Shown: positions 16,240 to 24,843 of the stretch, piece after piece | Position numbering within the stretch: the first letter of the stretch is position 1 | How the letters are laid out: every line of letters starts with the position of its first letter | NCBI GenBank assembly: GCA_016929575.1 | Contig: JAFGIQ010000202.1 | Coordinates: 1-34,863, forward strand | Length of the DNA: 34,863 nt | Direction: 5' to 3' | DNA from: a candidate division FCPU426 bacterium | Lineage (GTDB): Bacteria > Oederibacteriota > JAAXVQ01 > JAUVAV01 | The notes under the pieces: model-generated | The model's database searches: none | Seen by the model: the letters and a program-made list of their open reading frames with translations, nothing else | What the model was told of the DNA's origin: nothing | Made by a program: the position numbers and the translations under genes

Positions 16240-17212
16240 AAAATGGTTCGCTGCGCGTGAAATCCGGCTGATAATGATAAGCGCTTGACAAGGACTGAAT
16301 CCACCCGCAGTCCATGCCCAGGCGGTCCAGCTCCTCCAGCACGCGTTCATATTCTGCCGCTGTTATTGTCCGCCCCAGGTTTTCATCCGCTGCCACGGCG
16401 CCGATAGGAGTATATTGCGCCATCACGGAAACATGCACCTTTGGCGACAATTCCCGGGCAATAAACCGCAAACAGGCCAGCGTATTGTCCACATACCCCG
16501 GAAGCACCAAATGCCTGATGATCAAACCATTATGGGCTATGCCATCAGGCCCCATCCGCAATTCCGCGCCTTTTTGGCGGTACATTTCCTTCAGGGCGGC
16601 CTGGGCCACGGCAGGATAGTCATCCGCTCCAGAAAACTTTTTTCCCAAAGCAGCATCATGGTATTTCAGGTCAGGCAGATAGACATCGATATCTTCCGCC
16701 AGCTGCCTTATTTTTCCAGGATGGTCATAGGCGTTGGTATTCATCACCGTCACCGCATGCAAACCGCGTTCACGCAAGATATGGATGATATGCGTCATGT
16801 GTGGAATCATATGGGAAGGAGAAACAAATCCCACGCAGGCGGCCCCGGCATGCAAACAGGCGGCGATGCGTCCCAGCACCTCGTCGAGATCTGTCAAGAC
16901 GTCGGCCTGCTCCTGGTGGTTGCGGCTGATCTGATAATTTTGGCAATACGAACATTGCAAATTACAATGTTCGAAAAATACATTGCACATACCATGATTG
17001 CCCGCCAAAACAGGTTCTTCCCCCTTGTGCAGGCAAACCGCCCCAATACGCAGACCGGCCATGCTGCGGCAATAACCCCGGTTGCCCTCAAACCGATTGA
17101 CTCCGCAGCCGCGGGGACACAGCCGGCAGCACTTGAGCTCCTGGTAGTGTATTTCAGGCATCATGGCGGTCATAGGATGGTTTTCCTGATCCATCAGTAT
17201 TGTTTCCGGCAC
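16238..17212 (-). CDS. Radical SAM protein, PflX/COG1313-like (pyruvate formate-lyase activase homolog)
   Basis: A 324-residue radical SAM enzyme of unknown substrate. The cluster-binding motif CxxxCxxC is CNLQCSYC (Cys83, Cys87, Cys90). An N-terminal Cys-rich segment (CCRLCPRGCGVNR with a further Cys48) is typical of the COG1313 group, which is related to pyruvate formate-lyase activating enzymes. Later motifs include GFVSPSHM, VMNTNAYD, YLPDLKYHD and LVLPGYVDNT. These proteins are expected to be cytoplasmic and oxygen-sensitive. No glycyl-radical enzyme is next to it. It is 130 bp downstream of the response-regulator gene on the same strand. The start is uncertain: GTG 17212, ATG 17194 and ATG 17173 are all possible. 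Its 3' end abuts repeat copy B. Confidence 0.88.
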   Translation of the reverse strand: MPETILMDQENHPMTAMMPEIHYQELKCCRLCPRGCGVNRFEGNRGYCRSMAGLRIGAVCLHKGEEPVLAGNHGMCNVFFEHCNLQCSYCQNYQISRNHQEQADVLTDLDEVLGRIAACLHAGAACVGFVSPSHMIPHMTHIIHILRERGLHAVTVMNTNAYDHPGKIRQLAEDIDVYLPDLKYHDAALGKKFSGADDYPAVAQAALKEMYRQKGAELRMGPDGIAHNGLIIRHLVLPGYVDNTLACLRFIARELSPKVHVSVMAQYTPIGAVAADENLGRTITAAEYERVLEELDRLGMDCGWIQSLSSAYHYQPDFTRSEPF

Positions 17213-17342
17213 GCCGCATACGCGCTTTTTTATATCGTTATGCTTGGAGGCGGAATTATAACAAACCCTTCCTCCTGGCGCATGACAATTTGATCATCTT
17301 CTGGTGCCTGGAATTCCCACGACTGTTTTCATGGGGAGGGTT

Positions 17343-17720
17343 TTAAACAACCATCGGTCCCATCATCACCTTGACTTTTTCCAACAACTCTTCCGGGTCA
17401 AAGGGTTTGACGATATAATCGTCTCCGCCGACGGCAAATCCTTCTTTGACATCAGCCGGATTTCCCCGGGCGGTCAAAAATATTATTTTTATGCCTTTGG
17501 TGTGGCTTTCGGCCTTGAGTTTTCTACATACATCATACCCATGTAAACCCGGCATCATGACATCCAGCACGACCAATTGCGGTTTCCAGCTTGCGGCCTG
17601 TTCCAGGGCTTCAAAACCGCTGGTTGCCGTGTGCACATCATACCCCTCCACTGAAAGGGTCATCTTCAGCAAGCGCCCAATGGCCGGCTCATCATCGACG
17701 ATCAGGATTTTTTTTGCCAT
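17343..17720 (-). CDS. Single-domain response regulator (CheY/PilH-like receiver)
   Basis: A 125-residue stand-alone receiver domain. It begins MAKKILIVDDEPAIGRLL, with the acidic pair at Asp9-Asp10. The phospho-acceptor is in LVVLDVMMPGLHG, followed by the Thr of FLTARG and the Lys of DYIVKPFDPEEL, so it should be phosphorylated normally. There is no output domain, so it works by protein-protein contact or in a phosphorelay. The start at 17720 has AGAGGTG upstream; the frame stays open to 17924 without any sensible start. No histidine kinase is in the window. It is followed by the radical SAM gene. Confidence 0.9.
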   Translation of the reverse strand: MAKKILIVDDEPAIGRLLKMTLSVEGYDVHTATSGFEALEQAASWKPQLVVLDVMMPGLHGYDVCRKLKAESHTKGIKIIFLTARGNPADVKEGFAVGGDDYIVKPFDPEELLEKVKVMMGPMVV

Positions 17721-18227
17721 GCCGCAAAACACCTCTCGTTCACTTACTCTTGTCCGGGGCCATTCCGGCGGCGGGCCTGGTTCGCCGGCCACACCCTTAA
17801 AGCAGCAGCCTTTCCTTTTCCGCATTCCCTGCAGGGACTCACAGCAAGGGCGCACGGTTCCTACAACGCAATGCAAGAACGCTTCTCCCCATATCGGCAA
17901 TAAACCTGCAACTATTGTTATCACCCGTTTTTAGTATCGTCGGTTGGCAAAGGAGATTTAGCGCTAAAACTGTCAGTCAATCACCCTGCGGCAAGCCGCG
18001 GGGTGCCGTATCATTTTTAGGAAGTGAGACTGCTGCGCTGTTTTTACATGAATGGCACAGCGCCTCCCGCGCGCCAGGACACTTTATATGAATCCATCTG
18101 CCCGGCTCACGAAGTAAGCGCGGAAGGTGCTCCAAGTGAAAGACACAGGATAGTGCGGTTTGCAGGTGGGAAAGGCACTGCCTGGAAATAATAGGCCCCG
18201 GTGATGGCAGCAGGTGTTTTTACAGGA
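17721..18227. other. 507-bp gene-free stretch with a palindrome and a strong hairpin
   Basis: Upstream of the response regulator and downstream of porB. It contains a perfect 12-bp palindrome TTTAGCGCTAAA (17957-17968) and a strong GC hairpin at 17982-18005 (CACCC, GCGGC, AA, GCCGC, GGGTG). The hairpin has a T-run 8 bases later on the plus strand only (18014-18018). The hairpin resembles REP-type downstream elements; the palindrome could be an operator for the response-regulator gene. I see no gene in it. Confidence 0.45.
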
Positions 18228-19163
18228 TCAGGCCCCTTCTCCGCAACGGAGCAGCAAACGGTGCCACCGTTTGTCCACTTCGGCCTGAATCTCCTTTACC
18301 AGTTCTTCATTCTCCGGTTTCAGCAAGTGGCGGAAGCGGGTCTGGGTCTTGTAAAAATCTGTAACCGGTTTCTTTTCACGGATCTTGCGGGTAAGCTTCC
18401 ACTCGCCGTCCACTACTTCGTACAACGGCCAAAGGCAGGTTTCCACGGCCAAGCGCGCGATCTCCATGCTCTGGGAGGGATCAGATCCCCAACCCAAACG
18501 GCAGGGGGTGTATACATTCATGAATTTTGGCCCCGCGAGGGAAAAAGCCTTATCCGCCTTGCGCATCAAATCCAAATGATAGCCGACGCTTGCCTGGCCC
18601 GCATAGGCCAGGTCGTGTGCAGCCAAAATATGGGTCAAATCCTTTGGAAATTGCACTTTGCCGGGAACGACCTTCCCGGCCGGCGAAGTGGTGGTATGGC
18701 CCCCTTTGGGAGTGGCCGAGGACCTCTGCACGCCGGTATTCATGTAGGCTTCGTTGTTATAGCAGATATACAGAATGTTATGCCGGCGTTCCATGGCCCC
18801 GGACAAGGCCTGGAAGCCGATATCATACGTGCCGCCGTCTCCGCCGATAGCGACAAAATTCATCTTGTCATCGCCCGGCAGGCGCCCCTGCTTCTTCAAC
18901 GACCGGTAGGCGGTCTCGATGCCGGAAATCGTAGCCGCGGCGTTTTCAAAAGCACTGTGCATGAAATTTCCGCGCCAGGCGGTAAAGGGGTATATGGTGG
19001 TTGCAATCTCCATGCAGCCGGTGGCGCAGGTGGTGACCACCGGTACGGTGGATTGGCCGAATATCATATTGATGGCTTGCGGGAACCCGCACCCGGAACA
19101 GGCCCGGTGCCCGCCGGCAAGCCCCTTTTTTTCCTGAAGGGAAAGCTGTTTCAAATTCAGCAT
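18228..19163 (-). CDS. porB: Pyruvate:ferredoxin oxidoreductase beta subunit
   Basis: The beta subunit of the oxygen-sensitive enzyme that interconverts pyruvate plus CoA with acetyl-CoA, CO2 and reduced ferredoxin. It is 311 residues, with AAGGAG eight bases before the ATG. The thiamine diphosphate site is visible as GDGG (108-111) and NNEAYMNTG (136-144). Four cysteines that would hold a [4Fe-4S] cluster are at 22, 25, 50 and 221 (CSGC, TGC, TPCRLGW). It is the last gene of the porC-porD-porA-porB run, 55 bp after porA. A related 2-oxoacid enzyme cannot be excluded, but the sequence is typical of pyruvate-specific subunits. Confidence 0.94.
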   Translation of the reverse strand: MLNLKQLSLQEKKGLAGGHRACSGCGFPQAINMIFGQSTVPVVTTCATGCMEIATTIYPFTAWRGNFMHSAFENAAATISGIETAYRSLKKQGRLPGDDKMNFVAIGGDGGTYDIGFQALSGAMERRHNILYICYNNEAYMNTGVQRSSATPKGGHTTTSPAGKVVPGKVQFPKDLTHILAAHDLAYAGQASVGYHLDLMRKADKAFSLAGPKFMNVYTPCRLGWGSDPSQSMEIARLAVETCLWPLYEVVDGEWKLTRKIREKKPVTDFYKTQTRFRHLLKPENEELVKEIQAEVDKRWHRLLLRCGEGA

Positions 19164-19218
19164 GGCAATTTCTCCTTATCGACTTTCTGCATTCTGCTAT
19201 CCATTCGCTCCTCTATTA

Positions 19219-20403
19219 TTATTCCCTGACGCCCCAGTATATCACCCGGGAATTTAGGTCCTTGGGTTCCCCGGCTTTTAGCGTCTGTTCAGCGATTTGT
19301 TCCAATTCCGTAAAATGAATGTCCCTGCCGCCCAATCCGTAAATATAATTGACCGTCTTGGGGCGCGTGCCGGCGTCAAACAGCGCGGCTTTCAATTCAG
19401 TGCCGAGGGGGCCGCTTTGGGCGTTAAATCCGTCGGAGCGATCCAGCACGGCGATGTGGGACACGTGCTTGAGCGCCGCCGCCAATTCTTCGGCGGGAAA
19501 AGGCCGGAAAACACGCAGCTTCAGGAGACCGGCTTTTAAGCCCCGCGCCCGCAGGTTGTCAATTGCCACCCGTGCCGTTCCTGCCGTCGAACCCATTGCC
19601 ACCAACGCCACTTCAGCATCCTGCAAATGATACTCCTCAAAAAAACCGTATGTTTGGCCAAATGTTTTTCCGAATTCCCTGCCGATTTCCACTATCGCCT
19701 GTTTGGCATTGCGCATGCCCTCATATGCCGCCCGGCGGTGTTCAAAATAAAAATCCGGCAGATCAGCGGCCCCGACGGTGATGGGTTTGCTGTTGTCCAA
19801 CAGGTTGAAAGCAGGTTTATATTCCCCGATGAACTTCTGCACCTCGGCGTCAGGATAAATATGCACATTTTCCATGCCGTGGCTGATAATAAATCCGTCC
19901 GTGCTGGTCCAAGCCGGCAACAGCACATCCGGATGCTCTGCAATACGGACCGCCTGAATAAGATTGTCGTAGGCTTCCTGCGCATTTTCGGAAAAAAGTT
20001 GTATCCAGCCGGTATCCCGCGCTCCCATGGTGTCGCTGTGATCGCAGTGGATGTTAATCGGCCCGGACAAGGCCCGGTTGACTTCGGCCATGACAATGGG
20101 CAACCGGTAACCAGCAGCGATATAAAGCATCTCATACATCAAGGCCAATCCCTGCGAGGAGGTGGCCGTCATGGTCCGGGCTCCTGCCGCAGCGGAACCC
20201 ATGCAGGCGGACATGGCCGAGTGCTCGGATTCAACCGTAATCAATTCGGTTTTAACCATACCATCATTCACAAAACCCGCAAATATCTGCATGATTTCCG
20301 TGGCCGGAGTAATGGGATAGGCTGCGCAGACGTCCGGATTGATCTGCCGCATGGCCTCGGCCATGGCTTCATTTCCAGTTTTTGCTTGTACTGTTTTTTC
20401 CAT
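19219..20403 (-). CDS. porA: Pyruvate:ferredoxin oxidoreductase alpha subunit
   Basis: A 394-residue alpha subunit that, with PorB, forms the thiamine active site. Start at ATG 20403 with TAAGG upstream; the open frame extends to 20565 but would overlap porD. Family motifs: AAYPITPATEIMQ (near 28), the ESEHSAM segment, TATSSQGLALMYEML and a central SGPINIHCDHSD. The C-terminal domain (about 250-394) includes LRVFRPFPAEEL and VLDRSDGFNAQSGPLGTEL. It lies 25 bp after porD on the same strand. The length is normal for the four-subunit form of the enzyme, not the fused single-chain form. Confidence 0.95.
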   Translation of the reverse strand: MEKTVQAKTGNEAMAEAMRQINPDVCAAYPITPATEIMQIFAGFVNDGMVKTELITVESEHSAMSACMGSAAAGARTMTATSSQGLALMYEMLYIAAGYRLPIVMAEVNRALSGPINIHCDHSDTMGARDTGWIQLFSENAQEAYDNLIQAVRIAEHPDVLLPAWTSTDGFIISHGMENVHIYPDAEVQKFIGEYKPAFNLLDNSKPITVGAADLPDFYFEHRRAAYEGMRNAKQAIVEIGREFGKTFGQTYGFFEEYHLQDAEVALVAMGSTAGTARVAIDNLRARGLKAGLLKLRVFRPFPAEELAAALKHVSHIAVLDRSDGFNAQSGPLGTELKAALFDAGTRPKTVNYIYGLGGRDIHFTELEQIAEQTLKAGEPKDLNSRVIYWGVRE

Positions 20404-20428
20404 TACCTTACTTCCCCTTTCACCTGCT

Positions 20429-20731
20429 TTAGGCTTCATCCTTGGCATGCATCGTAATCGCCTTATCGGGTTTGGCCAAACACTCCCGGACGCAAATTCC
20501 GCAGCCTTTGCAATATTCCAGGCTAACTCCCAGGATTTTCTGATCCTTGACTTCCCAACAGTCATCCGGGCAAAAAATCCAGCAATTCAGGCAATGAATG
20601 CATTTTTCGGGATGCCAAACCGGCACTTCAGTGGCCCAGGCACCGGTTTTAAACTCACGGGAAGTGGCTGCATCCAAAATATTCCCGTGCGGAAAGGCCC
20701 TCCACCCTGGTTTTTGCGTCGGTGTGCTCAC
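20429..20731 (-). CDS. porD: Pyruvate:ferredoxin oxidoreductase delta subunit (2x[4Fe-4S] ferredoxin)
   Basis: A 100-residue ferredoxin-like subunit that passes electrons from the catalytic subunits to external ferredoxin. It has two complete cluster motifs: Cys44, 47, 50, 54 (CIHCLNCWIFCP) and Cys74, 77, 80, 84 (CKGCGICVRECL). The N-terminal 40 residues are the usual PorD extension. Its ATG overlaps the porC stop (20731-20728), showing translational coupling, and porA follows 25 bp later. Confidence 0.95.
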   Translation of the reverse strand: MSTPTQKPGWRAFPHGNILDAATSREFKTGAWATEVPVWHPEKCIHCLNCWIFCPDDCWEVKDQKILGVSLEYCKGCGICVRECLAKPDKAITMHAKDEA

Positions 20732-21297
20732 TGTGTTTTTACCTCCTCATACGCCCGCCGGATCGCGTTCATGTTTCCTTCGACAATTTCAGGACGATTC
20801 TTGAATTTTTTACCCAGCTTGTTCCGGGTATCCTCCAGCAGCGCGTTGAAATCCATAAAATCCGTTACTTTGATCAATGCCCCCATCATACAGGTATTGG
20901 GAACATTGCGTTTAATGGTTTCCAAGGCAATGGTGGATGCATCCACGGTAAAAAGCTTTTTCCCCTTCCACGGGATGCTTTTTCGCATTTCCGCGGGACT
21001 CTTGGGCGTATTGATCAGCAATACGCCGTCTTCGTTCAAACCTGCAGTAACATCCACCGCATCCAGCAGGCTGGGATCCAGGACCACCACCGCCTTGGGA
21101 TTGGTGACAGAGCAGTGAAGCGTAATCGGTTGATCACTGATGCGGTCAAAAGACTGCACCGGTGCTCCCATGCGCTCAGGACCGTACTCAGGAAACGCCT
21201 GCACGTGTTTTCCGGCCTGCATGGCCGCCTCACCGAGAAGCAAGGCGGCGGTTTTGGCGCCTTGGCCGCCCCGGCCATGCCAACGGATTTCCAGCAT
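20728..21297 (-). CDS. porC: Pyruvate:ferredoxin oxidoreductase gamma subunit
   Basis: A gamma subunit of about 189 residues and the first gene of the por run. The typical start MLEIRWHGRGGQG is present; GRGGQGAKTAA near residue 8 is the family's dinucleotide-like loop. Two starts are possible. ATG 21306 sits against the AGAGGT site with no spacer, while ATG 21297 is nine bases from it and is preferred. Further motifs include FPEYGPERMGAPVQSF and TCMMGAL. The gene order porC, porD, porA, porB (gamma-delta-alpha-beta) is common for archaeal-type four-subunit enzymes in anaerobic bacteria. Confidence 0.93.
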   Translation of the reverse strand: MLEIRWHGRGGQGAKTAALLLGEAAMQAGKHVQAFPEYGPERMGAPVQSFDRISDQPITLHCSVTNPKAVVVLDPSLLDAVDVTAGLNEDGVLLINTPKSPAEMRKSIPWKGKKLFTVDASTIALETIKRNVPNTCMMGALIKVTDFMDFNALLEDTRNKLGKKFKNRPEIVEGNMNAIRRAYEEVKTQ

Positions 21298-21306
21298 TTC
21301 ACCCAT

Positions 21307-21639
21307 ACCTCTTTTTCTCCCTTCTCATCCTTGGCTGTGACAAAGGCAGGCCGATCCCAGCGAAATCCCGGCCTCACGTGTATAGCCCCGGTTTTGGATT
21401 AACCTTAGATAGTAAAAAATCACATAAGAGGGTTTCCAGCGCTGGCAACAAGAAACAGGCAGAATAAGCATGCCTGACACATTATATTGTATTTAACACT
21501 CGGCGTGATATTTTACGCTTTTACTTAAAAAAAGCAAGCGCTAATATGCTTTTTCCCCTTGAAATTTCCAGGCGCGGGACAAAAGAACAGGTTCTGCTGC
21601 AAAGCGCATCAAAAAATGCAGTCAGGCTGCATTATCTAG
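21307..21639. promoter_or_regulatory. Gap between recR and porC with probable por promoter
   Basis: The minus strand has a perfect TATAAT (21486-21481) about 180 bp before porC, in an AT-rich patch; no strong -35 hexamer is visible. A small inverted pair (CGCTT with AAGCG, around a T-rich loop) lies at about 21516-21540. It is probably the por operon promoter region. No gene is seen. Confidence 0.4.
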
Positions 21640-22239
21640 TTACAGTTCGCGCCGGCCCCCAAAAGCCTGGGAAATAGTTATGTCGTCGGCATATTCCAGG
21701 TTGCCCCCGGCCGGCAGACCGCTGGCCAGACGGGTTGCTTTGATGCCCAGCGGCTTGATCAATTTGCCCAAATAGATGGCCGTGGCCTCTCCCTCCACAT
21801 CCGGATTGGTTGCAATCACCACTTCCTTGATCATGCCGTTCTCCAGACGTTTCAGCAGCTCCGGTATTTTCAAGTCCTCGGGTCCTATTCCGTCCAAGGG
21901 CGAGAGCGTGCCCATCAGCACATGATAATGCCCATGATAAATCTGCGCACGCTCCAGGGCGAAAACATCATTGGGCTCCTCGACCACACATATGCAGGAA
22001 GCATCGCGGCGAGGATGGCGGCAGACATCGCAGGTGTCCTCTTCACAAAGCGAATAGCAGATAGAGCAATAGCGGATCTTCTCCTTGGCTTCCACCAAGG
22101 TTTTGGCCAGGCGTTCAACTGCGGCCGCTTCCTGGCGCAACAGGTAAAAAGCCAGGCGCTGGGCTGTTTTAGGCCCCACGCCCGGCATTTTCCCCAATTC
22201 ATCGATCATGCGCGCCAAGGCGCCGGAGAACAATACCAT
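21640..22239 (-). CDS. recR: Recombination mediator protein RecR
   Basis: A 199-residue protein of normal RecR length that helps load RecA at single-strand gaps. Start ATG 22239 with AAGGCGG upstream; the frame stays open to 22347, but that part is not RecR-like. A helix-hairpin-helix region (LGKMPGVGPKTAQRLAFYLL, 15-34) is followed by a zinc finger (Cys58, 61, 70, 73). The Toprim domain starts at about 82 with CVVEEPNDVFALE. It lies 121 bp downstream of dnaX on the same strand. The small ybaB gene that often sits between dnaX and recR is absent here. Confidence 0.95.
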   Translation of the reverse strand: MVLFSGALARMIDELGKMPGVGPKTAQRLAFYLLRQEAAAVERLAKTLVEAKEKIRYCSICYSLCEEDTCDVCRHPRRDASCICVVEEPNDVFALERAQIYHGHYHVLMGTLSPLDGIGPEDLKIPELLKRLENGMIKEVVIATNPDVEGEATAIYLGKLIKPLGIKATRLASGLPAGGNLEYADDITISQAFGGRREL

Positions 22240-22360
22240 ATCCGCCTTCCATGAAAGAAATTTCCCGGATGCCCCCCGGACATTCCAGGAGTGAAATCCC
22301 GGTGTGATGAAACGACTTAAAAACCAGCGGCCGCCGGCAGGCTGCATTTCGTGGCTTTGG

Positions 22361-24082
22361 CTATTTATTTCCGCCGGCGGAAGGTTTTTGCAGGATGTCT
22401 ATAATTTGACCGCCGAACATTTCTAAAGTCTTTTGCACCAATGGTTCTTTGTGTGATATATCCTCGAATTCTTTTTGCCGGTCCGCTCCGCGGGGCAAGC
22501 CTTCCTCCGGCAGGGGGGCGCTTTTCTCCTCGTGTTTCAACTGTAATCTGGTCTGCTTCCCCAATTGGCCCTCAAAAACGGTTTCAATCAGTTTGCGGGC
22601 TTCCTCTTTCTCCAAACCGGTCAAATGATACGCCGAGGCGCACGTCAATTCCACCCATCCTTCCTCAGCGGCGGTGATGACGACATCGCGCAGCAAGGCC
22701 TGTACACGCCGGTTTTTTTGGCCAATAGTCTGGACCATGGCGGGCCATATTTCGCGTACGGTCTCCACATAACTTTGGGCATCCAGCTCTTCCAGGGAGT
22801 CGACAACCAAGGCCGGCTCGCCGGCCACGGCTGACGCGGCATTTTCTTCCCCGTCGCAGGCGGGTTGGGCCACCGGGGGTGTTTCTTCAGGGCCTTCCTG
22901 ATCCGCCTGGGATTGCACCGCCGCTGGCATTTTTGCCACCCGCGCCTCCATGGCCTGCAATTCACCCCATAATGTTTCAAAAGAAACCAGCCGGTTGGCC
23001 GAACAAAGTTGCAGCAGCAGCAACTCCAACAACAGCCGGGGATGCTGCGTCCTTCTGAGCTCATCATCCGTAGCGGCCGCCAGTTTCACGACATTGAGCA
23101 ATTCTTCCAGTGAAAAAACCAGGCTTTGTCTCTCCACCGCTTCGGCCACATTGCTCGGCAGATGTTCCAGATTCCCCTGCTGCCGTCCTGCCACGCGGGC
23201 AATAACCAGTTGCCGCCAGTATTCCACCCATTCTTTCATAAAAAGCCGCAGATCCGCGCCGCTGTTGACCAGGGTGTCAACAATGCGCAGCACCTCTGTG
23301 GCTTTCCTGGCAGTGACGGCATCCACCAGCGCGATAAACACCTGGGTATCCACCAAGCCCAGCACGGTCACCACGTCTTCGGTTTTTACCTCGGTGCCGC
23401 TGAAACTGATGATTTGGTCGAAAAGGCTTTGCGCATCGCGCAGACTGCCTTCTGCTCCCCGGGCAATCACATGCAAGGCTTCTTCCTGGATGCTCACGCC
23501 TTCGGCCGCAGCCATCACGGCCAACCGCTCTGTGATTTCCCGTTCGGGAATCCGGCGAAAATCAAACCGTTGGCAACGGCTGATAATGGTGGCCGGCACC
23601 TTGTGTGACTCCGTGGTGGCCAAAATGAATATGGTATGTGCCGGTGGTTCCTCCAGCGTCTTCAACAGGGCATTGAAGGCCGCATTGCTCATCATATGCA
23701 CTTCATCAATGACAATGACTTTGTAACGGCAGGATACAGGTGCATACCGCACTTTTTCCCTTAATTCGCGCGCATCGTCCACCAGGCCGTTTGAAGCCGC
23801 ATCGATCTCAATGACATCGGTTGCGCTTCCGGCCTGAATCTCTTCGCAACGCACGCAGTGATTGCACGGCTCACCTTCCACCGGCGAGAGGCAATTTGCC
23901 ACCTTGGCCAATAATCGTGCCGTGGTGGTCTTGCCCACACCCCGGGGGCCGGTAAATAAATAGGCATGGGAAATACGGTTTGCCTGAATGGCGTTCTTCA
24001 ATGTGCGCACGACATGTTCTTGACCGACCAAGGTCTCAAAATTTCGGGGCCGCCATTTGCGCGCCATGACGATATAGGACAT
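22361..24082 (-). CDS. dnaX: DNA polymerase III subunit gamma/tau
   Basis: A 573-residue clamp-loader ATPase. Start ATG 24082 with AGAGGT six bases upstream. Domains: AAA+ with Walker A GPRGVGKT (45-52), a zinc-binding set (Cys64, 73, 76, 79), Walker B with DEVH (126-129) and sensor-1/SRC motif (168-170). Next comes the collar domain (about 225-360), then a variable acidic linker (about 375-425) and a C-terminal tau-like domain. A run of seven A's falls at codons 455-457, read CAA AAA AAC, and is described as a separate feature. The first 370 residues are strongly conserved; the C-terminal third is lineage-specific. It is co-oriented with recR. Confidence 0.96.
   Translation of the reverse strand: MSYIVMARKWRPRNFETLVGQEHVVRTLKNAIQANRISHAYLFTGPRGVGKTTTARLLAKVANCLSPVEGEPCNHCVRCEEIQAGSATDVIEIDAASNGLVDDARELREKVRYAPVSCRYKVIVIDEVHMMSNAAFNALLKTLEEPPAHTIFILATTESHKVPATIISRCQRFDFRRIPEREITERLAVMAAAEGVSIQEEALHVIARGAEGSLRDAQSLFDQIISFSGTEVKTEDVVTVLGLVDTQVFIALVDAVTARKATEVLRIVDTLVNSGADLRLFMKEWVEYWRQLVIARVAGRQQGNLEHLPSNVAEAVERQSLVFSLEELLNVVKLAAATDDELRRTQHPRLLLELLLLQLCSANRLVSFETLWGELQAMEARVAKMPAAVQSQADQEGPEETPPVAQPACDGEENAASAVAGEPALVVDSLEELDAQSYVETVREIWPAMVQTIGQKNRRVQALLRDVVITAAEEGWVELTCASAYHLTGLEKEEARKLIETVFEGQLGKQTRLQLKHEEKSAPLPEEGLPRGADRQKEFEDISHKEPLVQKTLEMFGGQIIDILQKPSAGGNK
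22712..22718 (-). other. Candidate -1 frameshift heptamer in dnaX
   Basis: A AAA AAC in the correct phase (codons CAA, AAA, AAC; 455-457) inside a seven-A run. A -1 shift here would add 15 codons and stop, giving a product of about 472 residues. That would be a gamma-like short form, as E. coli makes from A AAA AAG. No clear stimulatory stem-loop or upstream Shine-Dalgarno is visible, so this is tentative. Confidence 0.35.
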
Positions 24083-24335
24083 GCATAACCTCTGTTTTTG
24101 AAAAAAATGACATTGCCGGCCAATCCGGTGAAATGCCTTTTGTTGTTGTCCTGCCCCTCCTGGCCAGAAACAAGGAAAAAACGGTTGGGGGTGCAGGGGG
24201 ATTCAAGACGCAAACCGGAAACGGTGGGATATTCTACTACGGATACAACGCTTCGTCAAGCCAAGCCATCCGGCAGGATAATTCCCGGCGAAAAACCCGC
24301 CGGTTTTTGCGGCAAATCATCCTTGCCATTGCCGG

Positions 24336-24803
24336 TCAAGTGACAATAATATTATCCTCCCGTTCGACCAAGGCTTCATCCGTTTGGCGCAAACGCGTCG
24401 TTAATTTTTTAATGAAAACACCCAGGAGTTTCATTGCCGTACGTGATGACTGGTTGATGAGGTGCGGCATTTTTTCCGGAGACAATTTGTACAATACCGT
24501 GTTCTCCAGCGCGGTCACGGTTGCAGAGCGCGCATACTTGTCCAAAAACGACATTTCTCCGAAAATATTTCCCATGCCGAACATGGCGATCACCTTTTCG
24601 TGGTCTTTGGCGGTTTTTGATATCTGCACCATGCCCTCTTCAATGAAATACACGCTCCCGTCATCGCTGTCATTTTCCTTGAAAATAACCCGTCCCTTGT
24701 TATATTTCACTTTTTGGCAAAGCCCCAATACCAGTCTTAAATCTTCGTCTGTAAATTCCACAAAAGTCCGGTTGGATTTCAGGATTTCAACAAACATTTC
24801 CAT
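24336..24803 (-). CDS. Cyclic nucleotide-binding domain protein (second of tandem pair)
   Basis: A 155-residue protein consisting of one CRP-type cyclic nucleotide-binding domain plus a helical tail, without a DNA-binding helix-turn-helix. The beta-roll contains GRVIFKENDSDDGSVYFIEEG. The phosphate-binding cassette reads FGEMSFLDKYARSATV, with the Glu and Arg that normally hold the cyclic phosphate. The C-terminal tail ends LTTRLRQTDEALVEREDNIIVT. It aligns without gaps to its neighbour at 24844, which is also 155 residues. GGAGGG precedes the ATG. It is presumably cytoplasmic and acts through a partner; which nucleotide it binds is unknown. Confidence 0.9.
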   Translation of the reverse strand: MEMFVEILKSNRTFVEFTDEDLRLVLGLCQKVKYNKGRVIFKENDSDDGSVYFIEEGMVQISKTAKDHEKVIAMFGMGNIFGEMSFLDKYARSATVTALENTVLYKLSPEKMPHLINQSSRTAMKLLGVFIKKLTTRLRQTDEALVEREDNIIVT

Positions 24804-24843
24804 GCGCTTCCCTCCCCCGCAGATCCGTCTGGCCGTTTCGCGT

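Noticed and set aside
16270-16300. TTGACA on the plus strand near 16289
   Set aside because: It lies inside the 3' end of the radical SAM coding region, and no -10 element sits at proper spacing.
18201-19229. A 342-codon open frame on the plus strand opposite porB
   Set aside because: It is the antisense of a confidently identified conserved gene, has no ribosome binding site, and its translation shows no family motif. Similar long antisense frames oppose porA, porC, dnaX and the radical SAM genes and arise from codon bias.
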